From an uncultured Acidimicrobiales bacterium (GTDB lineage: Bacteria > Actinomycetota > Acidimicrobiia > Acidimicrobiales > SHLQ01), in contig CALHYX010000004.1 of NCBI GenBank assembly GCA_938041035.1, forward strand, positions 39,956 through 103,955: 64,000 nt of DNA. Direction: 5' to 3'. Both the position numbers and the translations under genes were made by a program. The notes under the pieces are model-generated. The model ran no database searches, was not told the DNA's origin, and was given only the letters and a program-made list of their open reading frames with translations. Shown piece by piece: positions 7,875-17,209 of this stretch (positions are counted from its first letter, which is position 1; each line of letters begins with the position of its first letter).

Positions 7875-9194
7875 ATGGCTGAAACCCCGGCGATCGCCCG
7901 CCGATTCGCGGCCGACTACGTCGTGCCCTGCGAAGGCACGGGCCTCATCATCCCGGGTGGAGCGGTCGATCTTGGCGCCGACGGCAGCATCCTCGCCGTC
8001 GGCCCGGAATCGGACCTCGAGGCGACCGAGGCACCGATCGACCGGGTGGGCGGTCTGCTCATGCCCGGGCTCGTGAACACCCACGCCCACACGCCGATGA
8101 CCCTGTTGCGCTCCGCCGGCGACGGTTTGCCGCTGCAACGATGGCTGACCGAGGCGATCTGGCCCCGCGAGGGCAACATCGAACCCGACGACGTGTACTG
8201 GGGCATGGTGCTCGGCTCGATCGAGATGTTGAGCGCCGGGGTCACGACGAGCAACGAGATGTACCTGCACGAGGAACGCATGGTCGACGCCGTGCGCGAT
8301 ACCGGGGCCCGGGTGCTCATCACCGGCGCGGTTATCGGCGCCCTCTTGCCCGACGGCAACGTCGAACCGCGCATGGCCGAGCTGAGCGACTTTCACGCCG
8401 CGCACCATCGGCCCGCCGAGCGCATCAACGTGGGCTTCGCCGGGCACTCGCTGTACGACCTCTCCCCCGCTCAGGTCGGCGAGATCGCGGCGCGGGCCCG
8501 GGCGGTCGGCGGGCTGTTCCACATCCATCTGGCCGAAACCGAGGTCGAAGGCGCCGGGATCCGCGAACAGCACGGAGCCAGCGCCACCCAACTATTGGCC
8601 GACTGCGGCGCGTTGGACGGCAAGATCATCGCCGCCCACGGCGTCTGGCTCGACGACGACGAGATGGCGTTGCTGGGCCAGGCCGGCGCGGCGGTCGCCC
8701 ACTGCCCGCAGTCGAACCTGAAGTTGGGTTCAGGGATCGCTCGGGTGAACGCCATGCTCGACGCCGGCATCACCGTCGCCGTGGCCACCGACGGCGTGGC
8801 ATCGAACGACGGGCTCGACCTGTGGGAGGAAGTACGCCTCGCTCCCCTGCTCGCCCGCGGTCGAGCCCATGATCCGGCGGCGATGAACGCGACGACCGCC
8901 CTCGACCTCGCCACGCGATCGGCCGGCCTGGCGCTCGGCATGCCCGATCTCGGCGAACTGCGACCCGGAGCGCGGGCCGACATCATCAGAGTCGACCTCG
9001 ATGTGCCGGCGTTCGTGCCGGGTCGCATCGAGGATCTGCTGACCCACGTCGTGTTCGCGGGTGGGGCCCGCTTCGTCACCGATGTGTGGGTCGACGGTCA
9101 GCGTGTCGTCGACGACGGCACGTGCACGACCTTCGACGTCGATCGGGCCATCGCCGAGGCCACCGAGCGCGGCCGCCGCCTCGCCGCCGACTGA
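7875..9194 (+). CDS. mtaD: 5-methylthioadenosine/S-adenosylhomocysteine deaminase
   Basis: Metal-dependent amidohydrolase (439 residues) that deaminates methylthioadenosine and S-adenosylhomocysteine to the inosine forms. The metal site is complete: NTHAHTP (HxH), FHIHLAET (His plus the MTA-type Glu), AAHGVWLDDDE (His) and ATDGVASNDGLDLWEE (catalytic Asp with the Asn and substrate-loop residues of the MTA/SAH deaminase group). With the phosphorylase and mtnA immediately upstream, it gives the sequence methylthioadenosine to methylthioinosine to methylthioribose 1-phosphate to methylthioribulose 1-phosphate. A related but distinct amidohydrolase substrate cannot be excluded from sequence alone. 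Confidence 0.9.
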   Translation: MAETPAIARRFAADYVVPCEGTGLIIPGGAVDLGADGSILAVGPESDLEATEAPIDRVGGLLMPGLVNTHAHTPMTLLRSAGDGLPLQRWLTEAIWPREGNIEPDDVYWGMVLGSIEMLSAGVTTSNEMYLHEERMVDAVRDTGARVLITGAVIGALLPDGNVEPRMAELSDFHAAHHRPAERINVGFAGHSLYDLSPAQVGEIAARARAVGGLFHIHLAETEVEGAGIREQHGASATQLLADCGALDGKIIAAHGVWLDDDEMALLGQAGAAVAHCPQSNLKLGSGIARVNAMLDAGITVAVATDGVASNDGLDLWEEVRLAPLLARGRAHDPAAMNATTALDLATRSAGLALGMPDLGELRPGARADIIRVDLDVPAFVPGRIEDLLTHVVFAGGARFVTDVWVDGQRVVDDGTCTTFDVDRAIAEATERGRRLAAD

Positions 9195-9228
9195 CTAGGG
9201 TCATTTCCTCAACGCCACAGGGGGCAGC

Positions 9229-9969
9229 ATGAGTACCGACACCGAACCCAACGCAGTCGACACATCGGTGGTGGATTTCCACTTCGACGTGTTGTGTCCG
9301 TACGCCTACCAGACCGCCAAGTGGATTCGTGACGTGCGGGCCCAGAACGGCATCACCATCAACTGGAAGTTCTTCAGCCTCGAAGAGGTAAACCGGGTCG
9401 AGGGCAAGAAGCACCCATGGGAGCGCGAGTGGTCCTACGGCTGGTCGATGATGCGCATCGGAGCCATCTTGCGCCGCTCCAACATGGACGACCTCGATCG
9501 CTGGTACGAACGGGCCGGTCGGGCGCTGCACGAGGACGGGCACAAGCCGCACGAGCCCGACGTCGCCCGTCATCTGCTCGACGAACTGGGGCTCGATCCG
9601 GGCGTGGTCGATGCATCGCTGGCCGACGACAGTACCCACGATGAGGTGCGGGCCGACCACCAACGCGTCATCGACAGTGGGGGCTACGGCGTGCCGACGC
9701 TGTTCTTCGGTGACGAGTGCCTGTTCGGACCGGTGCTGATCGACCCACCGACGGGTGCAGCCGCCCTGCGCCTCTGGGACTCGGTGGCGACGTGGGCGGA
9801 GTTCCCGCATCTCTACGAGCTGCAGCGGCCCAAGACGCCGGCCGACGAGGGCGCCATCGCCACCACCTTCAAGCCGTATCTCGAAGCGCGAGACTGGGTG
9901 TCGGTGAATCGGGGCAAGCAGATCGGCTTCACCGACGAGGGCTTCACGGACCTCGGCCCGATGACCTGA
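9229..9969 (+). CDS. DsbA-family protein, Rv2466c-like (mycothiol-dependent oxidoreductase family)
   Basis: Thioredoxin-fold DsbA-family protein (246 residues). The start [14 protein letters not shown] matches the active-site region of the mycobacterial mycothiol-dependent reductase Rv2466c, and the C-terminal motifs [20 protein letters not shown] and [11 protein letters not shown] also match it. Here the active site reads CPYA instead of CPWC: only the nucleophilic cysteine (about residue 23) remains. A monothiol mechanism with mycothiol as partner, or a glutathione-transferase-like activity, would fit. A good ribosome site (AGGGGG) precedes the ATG. It lies between the deaminase (34 bases) and a dehydrogenase (58 bases). 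Confidence 0.85.
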   Translation: MSTDTEPNAVDTSVVDFHFDVLCPYAYQTAKWIRDVRAQNGITINWKFFSLEEVNRVEGKKHPWEREWSYGWSMMRIGAILRRSNMDDLDRWYERAGRALHEDGHKPHEPDVARHLLDELGLDPGVVDASLADDSTHDEVRADHQRVIDSGGYGVPTLFFGDECLFGPVLIDPPTGAAALRLWDSVATWAEFPHLYELQRPKTPADEGAIATTFKPYLEARDWVSVNRGKQIGFTDEGFTDLGPMT

Positions 9970-10027
9970 GCCCCAACTCGGATCGCGAACCACCGATGAG
10001 ACGCACGACAAGATCGAGAAGCGAACC

Positions 10028-10978
10028 ATGAACGAACCGACCCCGCCCGCCGCCGGGGCCATCCGCAAGGCCGCGATCGGGTTTGTCGGCCTCGGCAATA
10101 TGGGCGGGCCGATGTGTCGCCGACTGTGCGCCGCCGGCTATGAGGTCCGGGCGTTCGACATCGACGCCGACGCCCTTGCCGCCGCCGTGGCGGCCGGTGC
10201 GGTGGCCGCCGAATCGGCGGTCGACTGCGCTACGGGGGCCGAGCTGTTTCTCACCTCGCTACCGCGCCCCGACCACGTCGAAGCGGTGATGGCGGGCCCG
10301 GACGGTGCGCTGGCCGCGCTCGGCGAGGGGGCGATCTGGGTGGATCTCACCACCAACCGGCGAGAACTGGTCGAAGCGTTGGCCGCGCAGGCTCCCGCCG
10401 GGGTCACGTGTGTCGATTCGCCGGTCACGGGTGCGGTCGATGGCGCCCGCAACGGCAAGCTCACGCTCTTCGCGGGTGGCCGCGACGCCGACCTCGACCG
10501 GGTGGTGCCGGTGCTCAGCGAGCTGGGACTCGCGATCCGCTGCGGGCCGCTCGGCACGGGCAACGTGGTGAAGCTGGTCACGAACCAGCTGTGGTTTGTG
10601 CACGCTGCCGCGCTCGGCGAGGGTTTCGCCCTCGGACTGGCGAACGGGGTCGAGCTCGGCACACTGTGGCACGCCATCCAGGAGAGTGTCGGAGCCAGTT
10701 TCGTGTCGGACCACGACGCTCCGTCGATATTCGCCGGACACTACGACCCGTCGTTCAGTCTCGGCCTTTGCCTGAAGGACCTGGGCCTGGTGGCCGAGTT
10801 GGCGACGAACGTCGGCACGGACCTGCCGATGACCGAGTCCGCCCATGCCACCTTTGGCCGGGCGGCCGAACGCTACGGCGAGGACCAGGGTGAACTGCAC
10901 GTCGCCAAGCGGCTGGAAGACGACGCCCAACTGTCGTTTCGCCTCGACGGTGACTGGACCCCCCACTGGGAGAAGTAG
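10028..10978 (+). CDS. 3-hydroxyisobutyrate dehydrogenase-family oxidoreductase
   Basis: Beta-hydroxyacid dehydrogenase of 316 residues. The N-terminal Rossmann domain starts with IGFVGLGNMGGPMCRRL at about residue 18, followed by the substrate-loop motif DSPVTGAVDGARNGKLTLFAGG and the catalytic lysine helix GNVVKLVTNQLW; the C-terminal domain carries the second conserved segment SLGLCLKDLGL. Substrates in this family include 3-hydroxyisobutyrate, tartronate semialdehyde, succinate semialdehyde and imines, so the precise reaction is open. It lies 88 bases upstream of the carboxylase operon on the same strand; a branched-chain role would suit that neighbourhood but is inference. Confidence 0.88.
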   Translation: MNEPTPPAAGAIRKAAIGFVGLGNMGGPMCRRLCAAGYEVRAFDIDADALAAAVAAGAVAAESAVDCATGAELFLTSLPRPDHVEAVMAGPDGALAALGEGAIWVDLTTNRRELVEALAAQAPAGVTCVDSPVTGAVDGARNGKLTLFAGGRDADLDRVVPVLSELGLAIRCGPLGTGNVVKLVTNQLWFVHAAALGEGFALGLANGVELGTLWHAIQESVGASFVSDHDAPSIFAGHYDPSFSLGLCLKDLGLVAELATNVGTDLPMTESAHATFGRAAERYGEDQGELHVAKRLEDDAQLSFRLDGDWTPHWEK

Positions 10979-11066
10979 ACCCATCCGTAGGGCAGGAACG
11001 AACGCTCCCGCCCGTAGGTACCGGTAAGTCGACGGTGGCAGGATTACCGCTCTAGGTTGGCGGGCG

Positions 11067-12707
11067 ATGACCAGATCGCTGCTCGCACCACCCATCCGAT
11101 CGACGCTCGACACCGGCACCCCGGAGTTCGCGCAGAACAAGCGCGACATGCTTGAGCAACTGGAGGTGATCGACGGCCTGCTCGACGAGGCGGAGGGCGG
11201 TGGCGGCCCCAAGCGCATGGACCGACACCGTTCGCGGGGCCAGCTCCCCATCCGCGAACGCATCGCCGCGGTGCTCGACCCCGACAGCCCGTTTCTCGAG
11301 ATCAGCCCGCTGGCGGGGTACAAGTCCGACTATGCCGTCGGTGGCGGCATGGTGGTCGGGATCGGGGTGATCGCCGGGGTCGAGTGCGTGATCCAGGGCA
11401 ACGACCCAACCGTGCTCGCCGGCGCACTCACCCCCTACTCCACGAAGAAGTGGATGCGGGCGCTCGAGATCTCGCGCGACAACAACATGCCGTACGTGAA
11501 CTTCGTACAGTCCGCCGGCGGCGACCTCCGCATGAGTGGCGGGGGTGATGGCGCCAAGATCGCCAGTGACCATTTCGCCGAAACCGGCCGGTTCTTCTAC
11601 GAGATGATCGAGCTGTCGAAGCTCCGCATCCCCACCGTGTGTGTGGTGTTCGGCAATGCCACCGCCGGTGGCGCCTACCAGCCCGGCATGTCCGACTACA
11701 CGATCGTGATCAAGGAACAGTCGAAGATGTTCCTGGCCGGCCCTCCGTTGGTGAAGATGGCCACCGGCGAGGAGTCCGACGACGAGACCCTCGGCGGCGC
11801 CAAGCTCCACGCCGAGGTGTCCGGCAGCGGCGACTACTTCGCCGAAGACGAGATGGACGCGCTGCGGTTGTGCCGGGAGGTGGTGTCGCACCTGAACTGG
11901 CGCAAGTTGGGTCCGGAGCCGTCGCTCGCGGTCGAACCACCGGCCTATGACCCCGAAGACCTGCTCGGCATCGTCAGCCGCGACCTTCGCCAACCCGTCG
12001 ACATCCGCGACGTCATCGCCAGAACCGTCGACGGCTCGCGGTTCGAGGAGTTCAAGCCCAGGTTTGGCACGACGATGGTGTGCGGCTGGGCGTCGATCCA
12101 CGGCTACCCCATCGGCATTCTCGGCAACAACGGCGTGATTTACCCCGACGCCGCCCAGAAGGCCGCGCACTTCATCCAGCTGTGCAACCACATCGATCTA
12201 CCGCTGCTGTTCCTCCAGAACGTGACCGGGTTCATGGTCGGCAAGGACTTCGAGGCCGACGGCATCATCAAAAAGGGTTCCCAACTCATCAACGCCGTCA
12301 CCAACTCGACCGTCCCCCACTTCACGGTCACGATCGCATCGTCGTACGGCGCGGGAACCTACGGCATGTCGGGCCGGGCGTTCGGCAACCGATTCACCTT
12401 CACCTGGCCCACGGCCAAGATCGCGGTGATGGGACCGAAGCAGATCGCGGGGGTTATGTCGATCGTGCGCCGGTCGGCGGCCGAACGAGCCGGTGTCGAA
12501 TTCGACGAGGAGGAGGACGCGGCCACCGTCGCCGCGGTGGAAGCCATGCAGGAGAAGAGCTCGCTCGCGCTGCGGGCCACCTCCGCGGTGGCCGACGACG
12601 GCATCCTCGACCCCCGAGACACCCGCGACACGATCGGCATGTGCCTGTCCGCGGTCGCCAACGGCGAGATCGCGGGCGCCGAGGGCTACGGGGTGTTCCG
12701 ACTGTGA
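11067..12707 (+). CDS. Acyl-CoA carboxylase carboxyltransferase (beta) subunit, second copy
   Basis: Carboxyltransferase of 546 residues, first gene of the AtuA-type operon. It has the duplicated crotonase fold with VVFGNATAGGAYQPGMSD in the N half and ASSYGAGTYGMSGRAFGNRF in the C half; RMDRHRSRGQLPIRERI is the usual N-terminal box. It differs clearly from the carboxyltransferase at 1838-3460 (YGAGTYGMSGRAF against YGAGNYGMCGRGF), so the two are paralogues with probably different acyl-CoA substrates. Its stop overlaps the GTG start of the biotin carboxylase gene by 4 bases. Geranyl-CoA-like or other branched enoyl-CoA substrates are possible given the AtuA neighbour. Confidence 0.93.
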   Translation: MTRSLLAPPIRSTLDTGTPEFAQNKRDMLEQLEVIDGLLDEAEGGGGPKRMDRHRSRGQLPIRERIAAVLDPDSPFLEISPLAGYKSDYAVGGGMVVGIGVIAGVECVIQGNDPTVLAGALTPYSTKKWMRALEISRDNNMPYVNFVQSAGGDLRMSGGGDGAKIASDHFAETGRFFYEMIELSKLRIPTVCVVFGNATAGGAYQPGMSDYTIVIKEQSKMFLAGPPLVKMATGEESDDETLGGAKLHAEVSGSGDYFAEDEMDALRLCREVVSHLNWRKLGPEPSLAVEPPAYDPEDLLGIVSRDLRQPVDIRDVIARTVDGSRFEEFKPRFGTTMVCGWASIHGYPIGILGNNGVIYPDAAQKAAHFIQLCNHIDLPLLFLQNVTGFMVGKDFEADGIIKKGSQLINAVTNSTVPHFTVTIASSYGAGTYGMSGRAFGNRFTFTWPTAKIAVMGPKQIAGVMSIVRRSAAERAGVEFDEEEDAATVAAVEAMQEKSSLALRATSAVADDGILDPRDTRDTIGMCLSAVANGEIAGAEGYGVFRL

Positions 12708-14743
12708 GCGCCTCGGCCAGCCCCACCATCAACCGCTTCACCACCGTCCTGGTCGCCAACCGCGGAGAGATCGCCCGGCGGGTGATGCGCACCGCCGAGA
12801 TCATGGGCCTCCGCACCGTGGCGGTCTACGTCGACGCCGATGCCGACGCCATGTTCGTCGCGGAAGCCGACGAAGCCGTCCGGGTCGAGAGCTACCTCGA
12901 CGCCGAAGCCATCATTGCTGCCGCCCAGGCCACCGGCGCGGGTGCCATCCACCCCGGCTATGGTTTTCTCGCCGAGAACGCAGCCTTCGCCGCCGCCGTC
13001 GAGTCGTCGGGGATCGCCTGGGTGGGCCCCCGCGCTGACGCCATCACCGCCATGGGCGACAAGATCGCGGCCAAGGAGCTGGCCGTCGAGGCCGATGTTC
13101 CGGTATTGGGCTCCACCGCCGACCCCGGCGACTTCGCGTCGGTCGGTTACCCGCTGCTCATCAAGGCCGCAGCCGGCGGCGGCGGCAAGGGCATGAAGAT
13201 CGTCGAGGGGGCCGCCGACCTCGACGAAGCCATCGCGTCCGCGCAACGAGAAGCGCTGAGCGGATTCGGCGACGACCGGGTATTCGCTGAACGGTACGTG
13301 CCGCGGGCCCGCCATATCGAGATCCAGATCCTCGGCGACGACCACGGTGGCCTGGTGCATCTGGGTGAGCGCGAGTGCAGCATTCAGCGGCGACACCAAA
13401 AGATCATCGAGGAATCGCCGTCGCCGTTCGTGTCCGACGAAATGCGTACGGCGATGGGCGAGGCCGCGCTTCGGTTGGCGGCGACGTTGTCGTACCGCTC
13501 CGCCGGCACCGTCGAGTTCCTGGTCGACGACGACAGCGGCGAGTTCTTCTTCCTGGAGGTGAACACCCGGCTCCAGGTTGAACATCCGGTCACCGAAGAG
13601 GTCACCGGTGTCGACCTCGTGCGCGAACAGTTGCGTATTGCGATGGGTGAGCCGCTTGGCTACGGCCAGGAGGCGGTGCGCTTTGCCGGGCACGCCATCG
13701 AGGCCCGGCTGTACGCCGAAGATCCGGCCAACGACTTCCTGCCGGCGATCGGTGTGCTCGACGTGTTTGCCCCGGCGTCATCGCCCGCGGTTCGGTGGGA
13801 CACGGGCGTGCGGAGTGGTTCGGTGATCGGCACCGACTTCGACCCCATGATCGCCAAGGTCATCAGCCACGGTGCGACCCGGGCCGAGGCCGCGGGCACG
13901 TTGGCCCTGGCGCTCGAACGGCTTCACCTCGGCGGGCTCATCACGAACCGGGCGTTCCTGAGCACCGTCTTGCGGTCGCCGGAGTACCTCGCGGGCGACA
14001 CGACGACCGACTTCATCGACCGGGTGGGCCCCGCTCCGCAGCGCGAGGTCGGCGCCGATGAGATCGAACGGCTCGCGGTGGCCGCGGCGATGTGGTTACA
14101 GGGCGCCAACCGCCGTCAGGCCCACGTGATGACCAGCATCCCGAGCGGCTTTCGCATCGGACGCCTGCCCGCCGAGCAGATCACGTTCGCCGTGGCCGGC
14201 GATGACGATGCCCCCAACCAAACCGTGCACTACCGGCCCGAGCGCGACGGCTCGTTCACGCTGGGTCCCGACCGAGCCGCCCCGACCGGGACGGTCACGA
14301 TCCACGAATGGACGGCATCCTCGATCGACCTTGCGGTCGATGGCCGGCGACGGGCCTACGCCGTCGCTCACCAGGGCCACCGGTTGCACCTGACGGGCGC
14401 GGGCGGCGGTATCAGCTTCACCGCGTTGCCCCGTTTCACGGTGCCCGAACCCGAGATCCCCGGCGGCGCGATCGCCGCACCGATGCCCGGCAAGGTCATC
14501 GAACTCCGGGTCGCGGTCGGCGCCACGGTGGAGGCCGGCGACGTGGTGGCGATTCTCGAAGCCATGAAGATGGAGAATCATCTGCGCGCCGCCGAAGCCG
14601 GCATCGTCACCGAGGTGCGCATGGCCGTCGGCGATCAGGTCGAGAAGGACCAACTGCTGCTGGTGATCGATTCCGGCGACGACGGGGAAGACGGCGAAGA
14701 CATCGCCACCGCGACCGACACCGCCGAGGGGAGCTCGACGTGA
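12704..14743 (+). CDS. Acyl-CoA carboxylase alpha subunit (biotin carboxylase + biotin carrier)
   Basis: Complete alpha subunit of 679 residues. From the N-terminus: biotin-carboxylase start (VLVANRGEIARRVMRTAEIMG), HPGYGFLAENA, ATP-grasp loop near residue 150 (IKAAAGGGGKGMKIVEG), RECSIQRRHQKIIEESP, LEVNTRLQVEHPVTEEVTG, and a C-terminal biotinyl domain from about 575 with the biotinylation site EAMKMEN (lysine near 622). It ends in a short acidic tail. The start is GTG at 12704 in a GTGA overlap with the beta-subunit stop; the frame is open upstream but unlike the family. Its own stop again overlaps the next start (GTGA), so beta, alpha and AtuA should be made in step. Confidence 0.95.
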   Translation: MSASASPTINRFTTVLVANRGEIARRVMRTAEIMGLRTVAVYVDADADAMFVAEADEAVRVESYLDAEAIIAAAQATGAGAIHPGYGFLAENAAFAAAVESSGIAWVGPRADAITAMGDKIAAKELAVEADVPVLGSTADPGDFASVGYPLLIKAAAGGGGKGMKIVEGAADLDEAIASAQREALSGFGDDRVFAERYVPRARHIEIQILGDDHGGLVHLGERECSIQRRHQKIIEESPSPFVSDEMRTAMGEAALRLAATLSYRSAGTVEFLVDDDSGEFFFLEVNTRLQVEHPVTEEVTGVDLVREQLRIAMGEPLGYGQEAVRFAGHAIEARLYAEDPANDFLPAIGVLDVFAPASSPAVRWDTGVRSGSVIGTDFDPMIAKVISHGATRAEAAGTLALALERLHLGGLITNRAFLSTVLRSPEYLAGDTTTDFIDRVGPAPQREVGADEIERLAVAAAMWLQGANRRQAHVMTSIPSGFRIGRLPAEQITFAVAGDDDAPNQTVHYRPERDGSFTLGPDRAAPTGTVTIHEWTASSIDLAVDGRRRAYAVAHQGHRLHLTGAGGGISFTALPRFTVPEPEIPGGAIAAPMPGKVIELRVAVGATVEAGDVVAILEAMKMENHLRAAEAGIVTEVRMAVGDQVEKDQLLLVIDSGDDGEDGEDIATATDTAEGSST

Positions 14744-16494
14744 GCGAACCGCTACGGATCGCCAATTGCTCCGGGTTCTACGGGGACCGGCTCTCGGCGG
14801 CGGCCGAGATGGTCGACGGCGGGCCGATCGACGTGCTCACCGGCGACTGGCTCGCCGAACTCACGATGCTGATCCTGGCGCGCACCCAGGCCAAGCGGCC
14901 CGGTGGCGGGTACGCCCGCACGTTTGTCAGGCAGATGGAACAGGTCATGGGCACCTGCCTCGACTCGGGCATCAAGGTGGTGACCAACGCGGGAGGCCTC
15001 GACCCCGACGGCTGCGCCGACGCGGTGGCCGAGGTCGCCGACACCCTCGGGCTGGCCCCCAGCATCGCCTATGTCGACGGCGACGACCTCCTCCCCCGGC
15101 TCGACGATCTCCTCGCGGCCGGGGTTACCCTCGAACACTTCGAGAACGGCGAACCGTTGGGCGACCCCAGCCGGTTCATCAGCGCCAACGCGTATCTCGG
15201 CTGCTGGGGAATCGTCGACGCACTCGAACGCGGGGCCGACATCGTCATCACCGGCCGAACCACCGACGCGGCGGTGGTGTGTGGCCCGGCCGCATGGCAC
15301 CACGGCTGGAAACGCGACGACTGGGATGCCCTCGCCGGGGCGGTCGCAGCGGGCCACGTCATCGAATGTGGCACCCAGGCCACCGGTGGCAATTACTCAT
15401 TCTTTACCGAGCTCGACGGGCTCGAACGCACCGGCTTCCCGTGGGCCGAAGTCGCCGCTGATGGCGCGTCGGTCATCGGAAAGCACGACGGTACGGGCGG
15501 CGCCGTCACCGTGGGTACGGTGACCAGCCAGCTGTTGTACGAGATCGGCGCCCCGGCCTACCTCGGCCCCGACGTGACCGCCCGGTTCGACACGATCGAA
15601 CTCGAGCAGGTCGCTACCGACCGTGTGCGTATGAGCGGCGTCCGGGGAGAACCGCCTCCCTCCACGCTCAAGGTCGCGATGAACGAACTGGGCGGGTACC
15701 GGAGTGACCTGAACGTCGCCCTCACGGGTCTCGACATCGACGCCAAGGCGGCGCTGATCGACGAGGCCTTCTGGGCGGCGTGCCGGTACGACCGCGGCGA
15801 CTATGAAAGCGTCGCGACCCGGGTGGTGCGCACCGACAAGGACGATCCCGCCAGCAATGAAGAAGCGGTCGCCACGTGGCGGATCACCATCAAGGATCCC
15901 GACGAACGCAAGGTGAAGGCCGCGAGCGGCGCCATCAACGAACTCGCCCTGGCCACGATTCCCGGTATGTTCGGCGTCGGGGGCGGATCAGCCGGTAAGG
16001 CCTACGGCGTGTATCGACCGGCCCTCGTCCCGGCCGACCTGGTGCCCCAGAACGTCGTAGTGCTCAACGGCGACCGCTCGGTGGTCGACTCGGTGGCGCC
16101 GGCCGGGTCGGTCGCCATCGAGGTTCCACCGGAACCAACGGTCGCCGTGCCCGACGGCGAGACGGTTCGCCGACCGATCGGGCTGGTGGCCGGCTCGCGC
16201 TCGGGCGACAAGGGCGGCAACGCCAACCTGGGCGTGTTCACCCGCTCCGCCGAGGCGTTCGCCTGGCTCGACGACTTCCTCACGACCGAACGGCTGCGGG
16301 ACCTGCTCCCCGAGACCGCAGACCTGGAGATCGATCGTTACCGGATGCCCAACATCTGGTCGCTCAACTTCCTGATCCACGGGATTCTCCAGGAGGGGGT
16401 GGCCGCGTCGACCCGCCAGGATGGCCAGGCCAAGAGCCTGGGCGAGTGGCTGCGGGCGCGCCATGTCGACCTACCGGTCAGCCTGGTGCCGTGA
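14740..16494 (+). CDS. AtuA-family (DUF1446) protein
   Basis: Protein of 584 residues of the acyclic-terpene-utilisation AtuA family. The start RIANCSGFYGDRLSAAAEMV, the TGDWLAELTM segment, TNAGGLDPDGCADAV and the C-terminal block VAGSRSGDKGGNANLGVF with MPNIWSLNFLIHGIL are the family marks; both the large N-terminal domain and the small C-terminal AtuA-like domain are present in one chain. AtuA is needed for growth on citronellol in Pseudomonas, but its reaction is not established. In many actinobacteria it sits with acyl-CoA carboxylase genes, as here, so a role in the carboxylation or hydration steps of a branched-acyl-CoA pathway is the best inference. It is coupled to neighbours on both sides by GTGA overlaps. 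Confidence 0.92.
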   Translation: MSEPLRIANCSGFYGDRLSAAAEMVDGGPIDVLTGDWLAELTMLILARTQAKRPGGGYARTFVRQMEQVMGTCLDSGIKVVTNAGGLDPDGCADAVAEVADTLGLAPSIAYVDGDDLLPRLDDLLAAGVTLEHFENGEPLGDPSRFISANAYLGCWGIVDALERGADIVITGRTTDAAVVCGPAAWHHGWKRDDWDALAGAVAAGHVIECGTQATGGNYSFFTELDGLERTGFPWAEVAADGASVIGKHDGTGGAVTVGTVTSQLLYEIGAPAYLGPDVTARFDTIELEQVATDRVRMSGVRGEPPPSTLKVAMNELGGYRSDLNVALTGLDIDAKAALIDEAFWAACRYDRGDYESVATRVVRTDKDDPASNEEAVATWRITIKDPDERKVKAASGAINELALATIPGMFGVGGGSAGKAYGVYRPALVPADLVPQNVVVLNGDRSVVDSVAPAGSVAIEVPPEPTVAVPDGETVRRPIGLVAGSRSGDKGGNANLGVFTRSAEAFAWLDDFLTTERLRDLLPETADLEIDRYRMPNIWSLNFLIHGILQEGVAASTRQDGQAKSLGEWLRARHVDLPVSLVP

Positions 16495-17168
16495 CCCGCA
16501 CATCGGCCGAACTTCGAATCCAGGCGATCCCGCGGCCCGAGCGCATGCTGTCGAAGGCTGACGAAGCGGCACTCACCGAACGCCAGTTGGAGCTGCTCGA
16601 CCAACTGCCCGCGCTGTTTGACAAGGGATTCGCCCACCTCCGCATGGCCGAGATCGCCCGGGAGATGAACTGCTCCCTGCGCACGCTCTACGGGTTGGCG
16701 CCGAGCCGCGAGAAGCTGGTTTTGATCGTCGTCGAACGGTCGCTGTGGTCGATCGGTCGCGCTGCCCGGTCGGCGCTCAGCGCCGCCACAACCGGCGATG
16801 CGGCCGGTGAGGCGACCCGACCGCTGGAGATGATCAGGGCGTATCTCACCGCCGCCAACATGGCGGTCGCCGATACGACCCATGAGTTCGCCCGGGACAT
16901 CAGCGAGGTGTCCGGCGGCCACGAGCTGTGGGAGGCCCACTCGGACTACCTGGTGGCCGTGACGCGCGAGCTCCTCGACATCGCGGTCGAACAGGGCGAG
17001 ATCGCACCGGTCGATACCGCGGCTGCTGCCCGGGTCGTCGCCGGCCTCGGACGCGATTTCGCCCAACCCCACGTGCTGCGCTCAATCGCCAGCTCACCCA
17101 AACGGGCCGCTGACATGATGGTCGACGTCATCCTGCGCGGCCTCACCACGGTGCCAGCCGCCGGCTGA
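16491..17168 (+). CDS. TetR-family transcriptional regulator
   Basis: Regulator of 225 residues. The N-terminal helix-turn-helix is seen as LLDQLPALFDKGFAHLRMAEIAREMNCSLRTLYGLAPSREKL split over residues about 30-75, followed by a helical ligand-binding domain. The GTG at 16491 overlaps the AtuA stop (GTGA). Being cotranscribed inside the operon it probably controls that operon in response to an acyl-CoA intermediate, as many actinobacterial TetR proteins do; this is inference. No clear TetR dyad was found in the 88 bases before the first operon gene. Confidence 0.88.
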   Translation: MTRTSAELRIQAIPRPERMLSKADEAALTERQLELLDQLPALFDKGFAHLRMAEIAREMNCSLRTLYGLAPSREKLVLIVVERSLWSIGRAARSALSAATTGDAAGEATRPLEMIRAYLTAANMAVADTTHEFARDISEVSGGHELWEAHSDYLVAVTRELLDIAVEQGEIAPVDTAAAARVVAGLGRDFAQPHVLRSIASSPKRAADMMVDVILRGLTTVPAAG

Positions 17169-17209
17169 ACGCCCCCGCCACCGAACGCCTCAACGTTTCT
17201 GGAGACCCC

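Noticed and set aside
10979..11066. Gap before the carboxylase/AtuA operon, checked for a promoter and TetR site
   Set aside because: No -35/-10 pair at proper spacing and no convincing dyad; a promoter must exist here or further upstream but cannot be placed.
12080..12703. Upstream extension of the second biotin carboxylase
   Set aside because: Arg/His-rich translation over the carboxyltransferase gene; the GTG at 12704 in a GTGA overlap gives the family start.
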